Source of the DNA: a virus
Virus record (IMG/VR): IMGVR_UViG_3300026484_000087
Span: 1-64,000 of that record
Strand: one strand, 5' to 3'
DNA: 64,000 nt
A program made the translations under genes and the position numbers. Positions 9,258 through 16,408 of the stretch are shown here, one piece after another. The notes under the pieces are model-generated. The model worked only from the letters and a program-made list of their open reading frames with translations. It was not told the origin of the DNA and made no database searches. How positions within the stretch are numbered: position 1 is the first letter of the stretch; every line of letters starts with the position of its first letter.

Positions 9258-9887
9258 TTAAGCTGCACTTCCATTGCACCTAATCCTATAATACTCTTCA
9301 CATGGAGTTGTTATGCGTATAACAGGATCCCTTACAATGCATCCATCAACATTATCTGTTTTAGTCTTAAATTTACCAAATGGTAAGATGTAATTCAATG
9401 CTTCACTATCAATACATGTCATTTGGAACTTATAAGGCCTAATCTCTTTTGCACAATAAACATCATTCTTATATTTAACTATTAGGGTTTTTAAACCATT
9501 GGCACTTACAGCTAAACTATAAATACATAATGTAGCATTATCATCATATTCTAATAAGAAGTTACGAATGCCATTCTTTTCCATCTCATTAGCGGTTTCC
9601 ATACTTATAGCACAATATACCATTTCAGACATACTGCCCTCAAAGTGTTGATAAAAATCAACGATACATGGATAGCACGGTGGTAGCTTCTCTTTACTAT
9701 TGTCAACCAAACCATGATATTCAAATGGATGATATCCATGCAGTCTTTGAATATAGTTAAAAGCACGCTTAAGCCCCCTCTTATTTCTAATCAAGAGAGA
9801 TTCTAATCGTTGTAGATAATTATCACCATACGTAACGGTTGGACTTGTTAAAGCATTTTGATTACTAATATCTTTTACATTTCTCAT
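9258..9887 (-). CDS. hypothetical protein
   Basis: A 209-aa protein starting 11 nt after the stop of RNAP beta exon 2, with a good AAGGA site, so it is probably co-transcribed with the polymerase gene. It has eight Cys but no clear zinc-knuckle spacing. No family recognised. Confidence 0.6.
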   Translation of the reverse strand: MRNVKDISNQNALTSPTVTYGDNYLQRLESLLIRNKRGLKRAFNYIQRLHGYHPFEYHGLVDNSKEKLPPCYPCIVDFYQHFEGSMSEMVYCAISMETANEMEKNGIRNFLLEYDDNATLCIYSLAVSANGLKTLIVKYKNDVYCAKEIRPYKFQMTCIDSEALNYILPFGKFKTKTDNVDGCIVRDPVIRITTPCEEYYRIRCNGSAA

Positions 9888-9898
9888 AACTTATCCTT

Positions 9899-10831
9899 TT
9901 ATACATTATGCATGACATCAGTATCTGATTTATGTACCATCTCAATACCAGCACAGTTATATAAACTATTAACTATTTCTAATGCCTTATCTTGTCCATA
10001 TGGAACTTCATCTCTATTTATAACCCTAGGTATATTAGTTGGATTCTCTGCAGTAAGTATGTTTTTATACATATTCTCATGTGCTTTAATAGAGGAACCT
10101 CTATCTTTAAGTTCTGCTAAGAACTCTTCACCAACATAACTTGCATATAGCCTAGACTCGGTTTCAGATAAAACCTTAGTGGCACTGTTTCTCCATGGCA
10201 ATCTATGTTTCTCTGCTTTAGATGTACTTGTAGGTAAACCAAAATGATTTACTTTAGCAGAAGCAGTACTTAACCATGTATCAGCAATCTTAGCCAACAT
10301 CATTATATATAGTGGAGCTATAATTATATCATCTTTAGATTCAACTACACCCTTAACTGTGTTAAATTTAATTTTATCAACAAGAGGTTTAAATCTAGAA
10401 TTATTTAACTCTTCTATAATCTTATAAGCTGGTTTTGAACCAAGTGCGTAATACACATAGAATTCTTTGTCAACTATTTCTTTTAAGATCTCTCTCTTTT
10501 GTGTTAAATTTGTAGCTTTATAAGCACTATACTGTTCTGTACCAACTATTTTTAGATATTCTAATACCGTATTAAATAAGCTATTAACGATATCGGAACT
10601 AAGACCATCTATAGTTGAATCAAGATCATCTAAGTCATCTATATCCATGATGCTATTAGATATCATACGTTTAACTTGTCTAGAAGACTTAGCAATATAT
10701 GCTTCATAAAGTCTACCTATATTCATACGAGAAATAGTAGAGGCTGGATCCGAAATAATATCAGCTCTAGTACCATCTTTATCAACTGGCATATCTTCAT
10801 CTTTTCTAATTTCACATACGATACTTTTTGC
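9899..10831 (-). CDS. RNA polymerase beta subunit C-terminal part, exon 2
   Basis: Exon 2 encodes 310 aa beginning AKSIVCEIRKDEDMP, which aligns with bacterial beta NKGVISKILPVEDMP. It continues with DGTRADIISDPASTISRMNIGRLYEA, matching the [22 protein letters not shown] region (the quoted phage segment is split here only for reading). The first usable in-frame ATG would need intron sequence, so it is not an independent gene. Splicing to exon 1 (ends 11517) restores the motif with no gained or lost codon, giving a ~715-aa nvRNAP beta C-terminal subunit. Confidence 0.88.
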   Translation of the reverse strand, partial: AKSIVCEIRKDEDMPVDKDGTRADIISDPASTISRMNIGRLYEAYIAKSSRQVKRMISNSIMDIDDLDDLDSTIDGLSSDIVNSLFNTVLEYLKIVGTEQYSAYKATNLTQKREILKEIVDKEFYVYYALGSKPAYKIIEELNNSRFKPLVDKIKFNTVKGVVESKDDIIIAPLYIMMLAKIADTWLSTASAKVNHFGLPTSTSKAEKHRLPWRNSATKVLSETESRLYASYVGEEFLAELKDRGSSIKAHENMYKNILTAENPTNIPRVINRDEVPYGQDKALEIVNSLYNCAGIEMVHKSDTDVMHNV

Positions 10832-11516
10832 CTTGGTGTTCAAGTGTAACGCTACTTACACCCCGCGACTCTACTCGCTGCTCCTACCATTACAGTGGAG
10901 GACACAGTTTATAAACTGTGAACATTTTGAACCGACCATATCAATCCTCATCCATTGATGAGGCCCTAACGTTTCGGGTCCGCTTGGATCCCTACTCTGG
11001 AGTAACCAGATGGCCTGTGAACACATACTCTCCTTGTATTAAGGATCACTTTCGTGGTTTAAGGTACTTCGCTGCGTCGATTAGAGCCAGGTAATAGAGT
11101 TTTCACTATGCCTACAGTATCCTTCATTACGGTTGTAGGTATTACAGTATGTTTCCACCTGTAAGTAGTATCTATTACTTTTAACAGCTCCTCCCCGCTA
11201 TTAGAAAGGTTTCATATGTACCTCACGATACATACGGGCTATTTTACATTGATTAAAATAAATATTGTTTATATTCTTTGGGAGTTGCATCTCCTGATAA
11301 AGAATTAAGATGACTATGTGGCGTCTGCTGAAACTCTCCGTGTTCAGGGCATATTAAGGCTATATTCTTTTCACCATGTTTGATTTTAGCTCTCTCTATA
11401 AACCTAAGTCTTAACTTTTCTTTCAATTCATTCCTCCTTTCTAAAAATACCAATGCAATAGTACTTTTAATCTTTTTTATTTTAATCTGTAACCTCGTAT
11501 CCATTACAAGGACTTA
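10832..11516 (-). ncRNA. group I self-splicing intron in the RNAP beta gene
   Basis: A 685-nt intron, notably more GC-rich than the flanks. On the minus strand it shows the four group I core elements in order. P: AATAGCGGGGAGGAGCTG (about 11186-11203). Q: AATCGACGCAGCGAAG (about 11067-11083). R: GTTCACAGGCCATCTGG (about 11006-11022). S: TTGATATGGTCGG (about 10932-10944). R and S form P7 (GGCCAT with ATGGTC). P8-like (CCTCATC/GATGAGG) and P9-like (CACAGTT/AACTGTG) hairpins follow. The 5' exon ends in T and the intron ends in G (ACACCAAG), as expected for group I. The internal guide sequence was not identified with certainty. Confidence 0.88.
11253..11504 (-). pseudogene. decayed intron homing endonuclease fragment
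   Basis: An 83-aa frame inside the intron, upstream of the catalytic core. Residues ~38-68 (RAKIKHGEKNIALICPEHGE then FQQTPHSHL) match the DNA-binding repeat common in phage HNH/GIY-YIG homing enzymes, which normally reads HG-x-KYDYS...KI-I-CPxHGxFxQxPxxHL. About a dozen residues between HGEK and ICPEHG are missing, and no nuclease catalytic domain follows. It is therefore probably inactive, though a short DNA-binding remnant could still be made. Confidence 0.7.
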
Positions 11517-12731
11517 ACCACTAAGATCAGTCAGCTTATACCCTACGCCGGGTAAGTACCTATATTTAATAGTAAACTCTATTCTGTAAATATCCATTGG
11601 ATCATTTCTATAGATCTTCTTAATGTTTCTATCACCTTTTACAATATCAGCATCAGTAATAGCCATTGCGTTGACTAATAGTCTTGTAAACTTAGGACTA
11701 ACTTTGACATTATCATTTCTATATCTTTGTTTATGTTCATCAACTATATTATCGTATACATCAAGTATATCTTTATAATATTGAACTAAAGCTTTAGAAT
11801 ACTTTTTAACTAAACCATCGGTATTACTATAAATCTCTTTTTTACTTTTTGGAGTATGATAAACTTTAATATCTGATACTACTCCTGAACCATCTCTAAC
11901 ATACGTTACCTTATCGAACATAGGATTGAATTCACATATATCTTTAGCACTCATCAATGCTGGGGCTAACTCATCATCATAATCTCTTACGGCAACAATA
12001 GCACCAGACTTATGTATCTTCTCACCTATCTCTGGGAATGGCTTATAATTATCTTTATCGCCATACAGATTTAACATAAAACTATCTGTACCAAACTCAA
12101 CCGTTCTTTTCTCGAAGATCTCTATAGCCATTTTCTCTGCTGTACTCTCAGATATAACTATACCATCCTCAGCTGTTTCATTGATTGTCATCATACAGAT
12201 ATTTAGATTAGCACCAAACTTATATCCATTATTATCACTAACTGCTGGAGATGAAGCCAATACTGTACCCGCCTCAAGTACATCATTGTGTTGAACTTTA
12301 TCAAGTATATCATGATTCCATTTATATCTAAAACCAAAATAGTTATGCATGTTAGAGTTATATGGTAAATCTAGATAGCTAATCTCACCTGTCTTAAGAT
12401 CTTCATAGATAACAATAGCGTCAACCATATGATTAATACTGTTAATATCTATACCATTCTTATATCTAGGTATAATGGAAATTATTCTAGAATCATTAAC
12501 CAGCTTCTTATCAAATGTTTGTCTGCCTAGCTCTCTTTCGATACCAGACTGAATAATCTTCTCATCTCCATTAAGCAATGTTAATGCTTGTGACATATGT
12601 GAGGACAACATAAGTGACCTAGCAGCACTATTATGATTACAAAATGGGTTTACTGCTGTTATACTCGTTAACTCTGGTCTAAGTTTTACTTTAGCAAATG
12701 ATTCTTTTAACGTTATTTTATCACTTTTCAT
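11517..12731 (-). CDS. RNA polymerase beta subunit C-terminal part, exon 1
   Basis: 405 codons from the ATG at 12729-12731, which has GGAGG 7 nt upstream; a longer frame from 12758 lacks a site. GYKFGANLNICMMTINETAEDGIVIS matches the bacterial beta ALGxNxxVAxMPWxGYNxEDAIVIS block (shown as two adjacent pieces in the family). The exon ends at GYKLTDLSG, equivalent to GDKMAGRHG. A stop codon follows directly in the intron, so unspliced RNA gives a truncated protein. It overlaps the end of the small membrane gene upstream by 11 nt. Confidence 0.88.
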
Positions 12732-12918
12732 TATTATCCTCCATTGTACAAGTATCATCGCATATACTTCTTGAATCGATATCCACCAAAATTAGATCTT
12801 TGAACATCATTTTATATTGTCCTTTTGTAGTTATATTCTCATAGATGTCTCGTTCATGCATATATGCAGATAACGTCCATACTAAAGCAATTGCTACTAA
12901 TACTCTTATTGCTTCCAT
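12721..12918 (-). CDS. small membrane-anchored protein
   Basis: A 65-aa protein with one N-terminal hydrophobic segment (VLVAIALVWTLSAYM, residues 7-21) and an acidic C-terminal tail with two Cys. AAGGAG site before the ATG. It is the first gene after the class A promoter leader, and its end overlaps the start of RNAP beta, suggesting translational coupling. Function unknown. Confidence 0.65.
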   Translation of the reverse strand: MEAIRVLVAIALVWTLSAYMHERDIYENITTKGQYKMMFKDLILVDIDSRSICDDTCTMEDNNEK

Positions 12919-12974
12919 CTTATTCTCCTTGGGTTATTTATTGATACTGCCTAGTACCTACTTTAATAATATAT
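12916..12974 (-). repeat. 59-bp leader repeat, copy 1 (identical to 62197-62255)
   Basis: The segment from the start codon through the Shine-Dalgarno, leader hairpin and AT box is identical to the leader of the RNAP beta-prime N-terminal gene at 62197-62255. Confidence 0.9.
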
Positions 12975-12980
12975 AATTAT
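12943..12980 (-). promoter_or_regulatory. class A promoter-like box with leader hairpin
   Basis: AT box TATATTATTAAAGTAG followed by hairpin GGTACT-AGGC-AGTATC (12943-12958). It drives the 65-aa membrane gene and, presumably, RNAP beta. Confidence 0.65.
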
Positions 12981-13264
12981 TAAACGTTTGGTTCATAACG
13001 ACGTATACCTACTATTGGAACATTACATTCGTCATCAGTATCTTTTGTTAAATTAATGCCAATTATCTCCTTGACATTAAGGTGTTTCTTTAATTGTTTA
13101 TATACTTCATTAGCATTCTTACAATTCACCTGTTCAAAATTATTTATATCGTCTTCATCATTTATCTGTACGATAGATACGACTTTGCCGTCTACATATA
13201 TTTCTTTAACTAAATCAAAATTTATAGACTCATTACCAGTTATTGCTGGAACTTCTATCCACAT
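12980..13264 (-). CDS. hypothetical protein
   Basis: A 94-aa acidic protein (MWIEVPAITGNESINF...) with an AAGGAG site, 12 nt downstream of the 75-aa gene. Its stop abuts the class A box of the next unit. No motif recognised. Confidence 0.55.
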   Translation of the reverse strand: MWIEVPAITGNESINFDLVKEIYVDGKVVSIVQINDEDDINNFEQVNCKNANEVYKQLKKHLNVKEIIGINLTKDTDDECNVPIVGIRRYEPNV

Positions 13265-13276
13265 AAGATCTCCTTA

Positions 13277-13504
13277 TTACTCAAATTTAGATTTAAACTC
13301 TTCAACGCTCATACCTTTAACTATGAATGTTTCGATTATATCTTCATCTACAGTACCTTTTTTATTTTCTTCTCTATTATCTAAAAACTCTAGAACCTTT
13401 CTAGGGGTCTCTATAGAAGTATAATTAGTGTTGAAACCTTCTAATTTTTTAACACCATTACCCATGTCGCTTAATATCTGAACCTTATCTATTACCAAAT
13501 ACAT
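13277..13504 (-). CDS. hypothetical protein
   Basis: A 75-aa protein (MYLVIDKVQILSDMG...). It starts 1 nt past the stop codon of the 45-aa membrane peptide gene (TAAGATG), so the two are likely translated in series. Function unknown. Confidence 0.55.
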   Translation of the reverse strand: MYLVIDKVQILSDMGNGVKKLEGFNTNYTSIETPRKVLEFLDNREENKKGTVDEDIIETFIVKGMSVEEFKSKFE

Positions 13505-13505
13505 C

Positions 13506-13643
13506 TTACCATCCTAACCTGCTATTATCTCCATATAGATAATCATCATCATTATCATCTATAATCCTTCGTTTATTAAAAAACATTATAATAGTTCCAA
13601 TTACTACTAAACTGCCTAAACCAAATAATACATTAACGTACAT
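13506..13643 (-). CDS. single-span membrane peptide, 45 aa
   Basis: ATG at 13641-13643 with AAGGAGTTGGATA upstream. The start codon sits inside the end of the 180-aa gene (11-nt overlap). Product MYVNVLFGLGSLVVIGTIIM then FFNKRRIIDDNDDDYLY: one transmembrane helix at residues 3-22, a basic stop-transfer FNKRR and an acidic tail. This layout predicts a membrane protein with a short C-terminal tail in the cytoplasm. Function unknown. Confidence 0.65.
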   Translation of the reverse strand: MYVNVLFGLGSLVVIGTIIMFFNKRRIIDDNDDDYLYGDNSRLGW

Positions 13644-14175
13644 TATCCAACTCCTTACTTATTTTATTTAGATATGTTCTAACAGTATCTATGAACTCCA
13701 CATCATCATAGTCTATATACTGCAGTTCCTCATCAAGAGCTACCGTTATAAGTTCATCTCTAATACTATTTATGTATGTCTTATCTATATCCACCAAATA
13801 ATTTACCATATCACTATCGTAATTTATAATTATTATGGATTCATTGTTTTCATAATTAACAATATAAGGTATTAAAAAGTTTATAAACTTCTCAGCATCT
13901 TCATTCCTATTTTTTTGCTCTTTTATTAACCTTAATCTATAACCACCTTCAATTTCTTTAAACTTATAAAATGATATATCATCTTTCCAATAATTAGTAT
14001 TTAAATTAAGCATTCTATCCGCATCTAACAATTCTTTTGGCGTTAACCTATTAAACTCTGGTTTATCATAATCGGAACTGTTTTTAATCGTAGATAAAAA
14101 ATTAAACCATTCTACAACATTATCTGGTAATCCAGTTAATTTAACATCTAAATTTACTGTAACGCATATTGACAT
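13633..14175 (-). CDS. hypothetical protein, early-class
   Basis: A 180-aa acidic protein with no recognised family. It heads a unit of at least four small genes (180, 45, 75 and 94 aa), preceded by a class A promoter/hairpin leader at 14208-14244. The shared leader implies expression together with the RNA polymerase genes. Confidence 0.6.
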   Translation of the reverse strand: MSICVTVNLDVKLTGLPDNVVEWFNFLSTIKNSSDYDKPEFNRLTPKELLDADRMLNLNTNYWKDDISFYKFKEIEGGYRLRLIKEQKNRNEDAEKFINFLIPYIVNYENNESIIIINYDSDMVNYLVDIDKTYINSIRDELITVALDEELQYIDYDDVEFIDTVRTYLNKISKELDNVR

Positions 14176-14207
14176 AATGTACTCCTTCTTCTTTTTTTCT
14201 TTTATTC

Positions 14208-14244
14208 GATACTGCCTAGTATCTACTTTAATAATATATGGTTA
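14208..14244 (-). promoter_or_regulatory. class A promoter-like box with leader hairpin
   Basis: AT box CATATATTATTAAAGTAG and leader hairpin GATACT-AGGC-AGTATC (14208-14223), a perfect 6-bp stem. Compared with other copies the second pair changes from G-U to A-U, keeping the stem. Confidence 0.65.
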
Positions 14245-14252
14245 TTAAAATC

Positions 14253-14516
14253 TTATTCATTATACTTAGTATAATCTGGTTTACCATCACGATATAACTC
14301 TTCTATACCTTTCCTATCATAAACACTAACCACATCTATAGCATTATACCTATTGGTTTCTTTTTCCCATAATCTATTAACTAAGTCCAATATTTCTATA
14401 AAGCATTTAGTATTAACCTGGAATTCATAAGGTAACTCTAAGATACTGGTTAAATATTTTATATCCTGACATTCTTTATCTTCAGCCAATGCCACTACAG
14501 CTATAATCATATTCAT
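14253..14516 (-). CDS. hypothetical protein
   Basis: An 87-aa protein (MNMIIAVVALAEDKE...). GGAGG lies immediately before the first ATG and 6 nt before the second (14510), so the second is the likelier start. A class B motif lies upstream at 14528-14544. No family recognised. Confidence 0.55.
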   Translation of the reverse strand: MNMIIAVVALAEDKECQDIKYLTSILELPYEFQVNTKCFIEILDLVNRLWEKETNRYNAIDVVSVYDRKGIEELYRDGKPDYTKYNE

Positions 14517-14527
14517 CCTCCCATATA

Positions 14528-14544
14528 TTTATCATTCCATTGAA
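14528..14544 (-). promoter_or_regulatory. class B promoter-like motif
   Basis: Minus strand TTCAATGGAATGATAAA, matching the AATGATAAA core of the second motif class. Confidence 0.3.
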
Positions 14545-14578
14545 TTATTTGATTTATAAAAAATATATAGGAGTTTAT

Positions 14579-14905
14579 ATGGGACTGGATCATATGGTAG
14601 CCAAAACTATAACAGATGAATTAAATGAATCACTTCTACATAAATGGGATTCTGCTATACCATTAATGCACGGTGATGTTGTTGGTCTAAGAGAGATAAA
14701 AAATAATGAAGCAGATAAGTACATATTTGATTTCAACGGCTTACTGAATAGTTTAAATGTACCAGAGAAATATTGGTATGTACATATGAGATTAAACAAT
14801 TTAAAATCTAGTACTGATTATAACGGTACCAATAAAATATTCTTAGTAGATATGGAGTACTTAAACGGTATTTATAATTCATTCACTAACAGAAGTTATG
14901 GGTAA
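14579..14905 (+). CDS. hypothetical protein
   Basis: A 108-aa protein on the plus strand, starting at MGLDHMVAKTITDEL with AGGAG 7 nt upstream; the longer frame from 14540 has no ribosome site. It is convergent with the Gln-rich gene and separated from it by a perfect palindrome. It contains a VAKTITDEL...GDVVGLREIKN region of mixed fold; I do not recognise it. Confidence 0.6.
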   Translation: MGLDHMVAKTITDELNESLLHKWDSAIPLMHGDVVGLREIKNNEADKYIFDFNGLLNSLNVPEKYWYVHMRLNNLKSSTDYNGTNKIFLVDMEYLNGIYNSFTNRSYG

Positions 14906-14919
14906 AAAATAAATAAGAT

Positions 14920-14953
14920 ATATAGTATAACGGAATATTCCGTTATACTATAT
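14920..14953. terminator. perfect 34-nt palindrome, bidirectional terminator
   Basis: A self-complementary 34-nt sequence centred on AATATT between convergent genes. It would form the same hairpin in RNA from either strand. Confidence 0.7.
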
Positions 14954-14957
14954 GATT

Positions 14958-16394
14958 TTAATAACCTCGATTATATCCAGTCATTGTATTTATACCCATT
15001 GGTCTCTGTTGCATAGGAGGTTGTTGCTGATACATATTTTGCATAGGCATTTGTTGTGGTACACCATACTGGTTTGGCATAGCCATATTGTTAGGCATAA
15101 CCATTTGTTGTTGTTGAACCTGCTGAGTCATTGTATTTATACCCATTGGTCTCTGTTGCTGTATTTGCTGTGTATTAGGCACCTGCATATTGCCATAAAG
15201 TATCTTTTGTGCAGCAGTCATACCACTAGTATCTACTGTTTGAACATTTTGTTGCTGTTGTTGTACTGGCATAACTGGTTGCTGTTGTACCGGAACCTGA
15301 TTATTATTACCATGTAATACTTGTTGTACTATGGCCTGAGTTGGAGTATAGTTTGCTACTGACTCAGCTATACCATTTTGACTATTCAATATACTTCTAG
15401 CAGTAACTTTTTCTTGCTTTGGCTGTTCAGCTGGAGCGTCTTTAACTAGGGCTCTATGTCTACCGGCATCAATATCTGATGGTATAGCAGCTAATTCATT
15501 TTTATAGATATCCAACTTATCAAGTTCATCTTCTGTAATCTTAACATCAATGATTGCACTTGTAGAAACAACCTCATCCATGAATTTAAGATCGTTAAGC
15601 AGCTCATTTAATCTATTAGCTATAGTTAAATATAACTTAGTAAGACTAATAAATCCTGGTGACGTATCATCCATACTACCAATAGCATACTTCTCAGGAT
15701 TATCTTCGATACCAGTAAAGATATATTCAAATATAAGTTTAAGTACTTTTGGATCTTTACCACGCATCTTAACACCAAGTAAAGGAGTATTTTTATTAAC
15801 ACTATCTAACATTTTGTAGATAGGAAATGATGCAGTAGCTAAACGATTATACTTAGTACCGTTAAGCATACCACCCCTTTTAAGGTACGTATGTATTAAA
15901 CCTTTAGTAGGACCTGCTTTGATACTTGCTTTATAAATCTTAAGCCATCTATCAATACTTCCTTCATCAATAAGGTCTTTAACATTGTTCGTTCTAGCTT
16001 TGTTTAAAGACCCAATGAATTTATTTAAATTAAGGGAAGCTTTCTTTTGCATCTCCAATGAAAGACCTAATTCAAGTAATAATTCTATGGTCATAGCTAA
16101 ACTAAAATTAAGCTTATGTTCCATGGCATTCTTTAATTTTCTTAAAGAAATACTTTCACCTTTAACGGCATCTTCATTAAGTGGATTAAACAATGTTTTA
16201 ACCAACGTAACCTCACCATCTATAACCTCTGTAAGACTAGACTTATGTTCATTTGTAGGTAGAACCATAGGTCTACCAGCATCAACTACTTGAATTGGTT
16301 TACCATTAGCTCTAGGTGCCTTAATGAACCCCTCATCATCATAAACAAAACCAGCTGTATTCAGCGTTCTCTTATAAAACTCTATTAACTTCAT
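14958..16394 (-). CDS. nvRNAP-operon protein with Gln/Met/Pro-rich disordered tail
   Basis: A 478-aa protein in two parts. Residues 1 to ~330 look folded and helical (MKLIEFYKRTLNTAGFVYDD...). Residues ~345-478 are low-complexity, rich in Gln, Met, Asn and Pro, with QQRPMGINTMT twice. It is third in a three-gene unit (516, 489, 478 aa) that starts with a class A leader and sits just upstream of the nvRNAP beta locus. Such a tail suggests a multivalent binding or assembly role, but no function can be assigned. Confidence 0.7.
   Translation of the reverse strand: MKLIEFYKRTLNTAGFVYDDEGFIKAPRANGKPIQVVDAGRPMVLPTNEHKSSLTEVIDGEVTLVKTLFNPLNEDAVKGESISLRKLKNAMEHKLNFSLAMTIELLLELGLSLEMQKKASLNLNKFIGSLNKARTNNVKDLIDEGSIDRWLKIYKASIKAGPTKGLIHTYLKRGGMLNGTKYNRLATASFPIYKMLDSVNKNTPLLGVKMRGKDPKVLKLIFEYIFTGIEDNPEKYAIGSMDDTSPGFISLTKLYLTIANRLNELLNDLKFMDEVVSTSAIIDVKITEDELDKLDIYKNELAAIPSDIDAGRHRALVKDAPAEQPKQEKVTARSILNSQNGIAESVANYTPTQAIVQQVLHGNNNQVPVQQQPVMPVQQQQQNVQTVDTSGMTAAQKILYGNMQVPNTQQIQQQRPMGINTMTQQVQQQQMVMPNNMAMPNQYGVPQQMPMQNMYQQQPPMQQRPMGINTMTGYNRGY
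14980..15012 (-). repeat. 33-bp direct repeat, copy 1 (second copy 15127-15159)
   Basis: Encodes QQRPMGINTMT in the disordered tail. The copy at 15127-15159 is identical and lies 147 nt away in the same frame. Confidence 0.85.
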
Positions 16395-16408
16395 CTCTTT
16401 CCTTTTTC

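Noticed and set aside
9899-10843. Independent gene starting with an ATG in the intron end
   Set aside because: The first four codons of that frame come from the intron 3' end, there is no ribosome site, and the protein would start in the middle of a conserved RNAP motif.
10843-11514. Intein or separate third gene as the cause of the split beta frame
   Set aside because: A stop codon follows exon 1 immediately and the segment is not one open frame, which excludes an intein. The P, Q, R, S order and exact motif restoration point to a group I intron.
14952-15317. Plus-strand frame opposite the Gln-rich gene
   Set aside because: It is the complement of CAG/CAA-rich codons and has no ribosome site; shadow of the real minus-strand gene.
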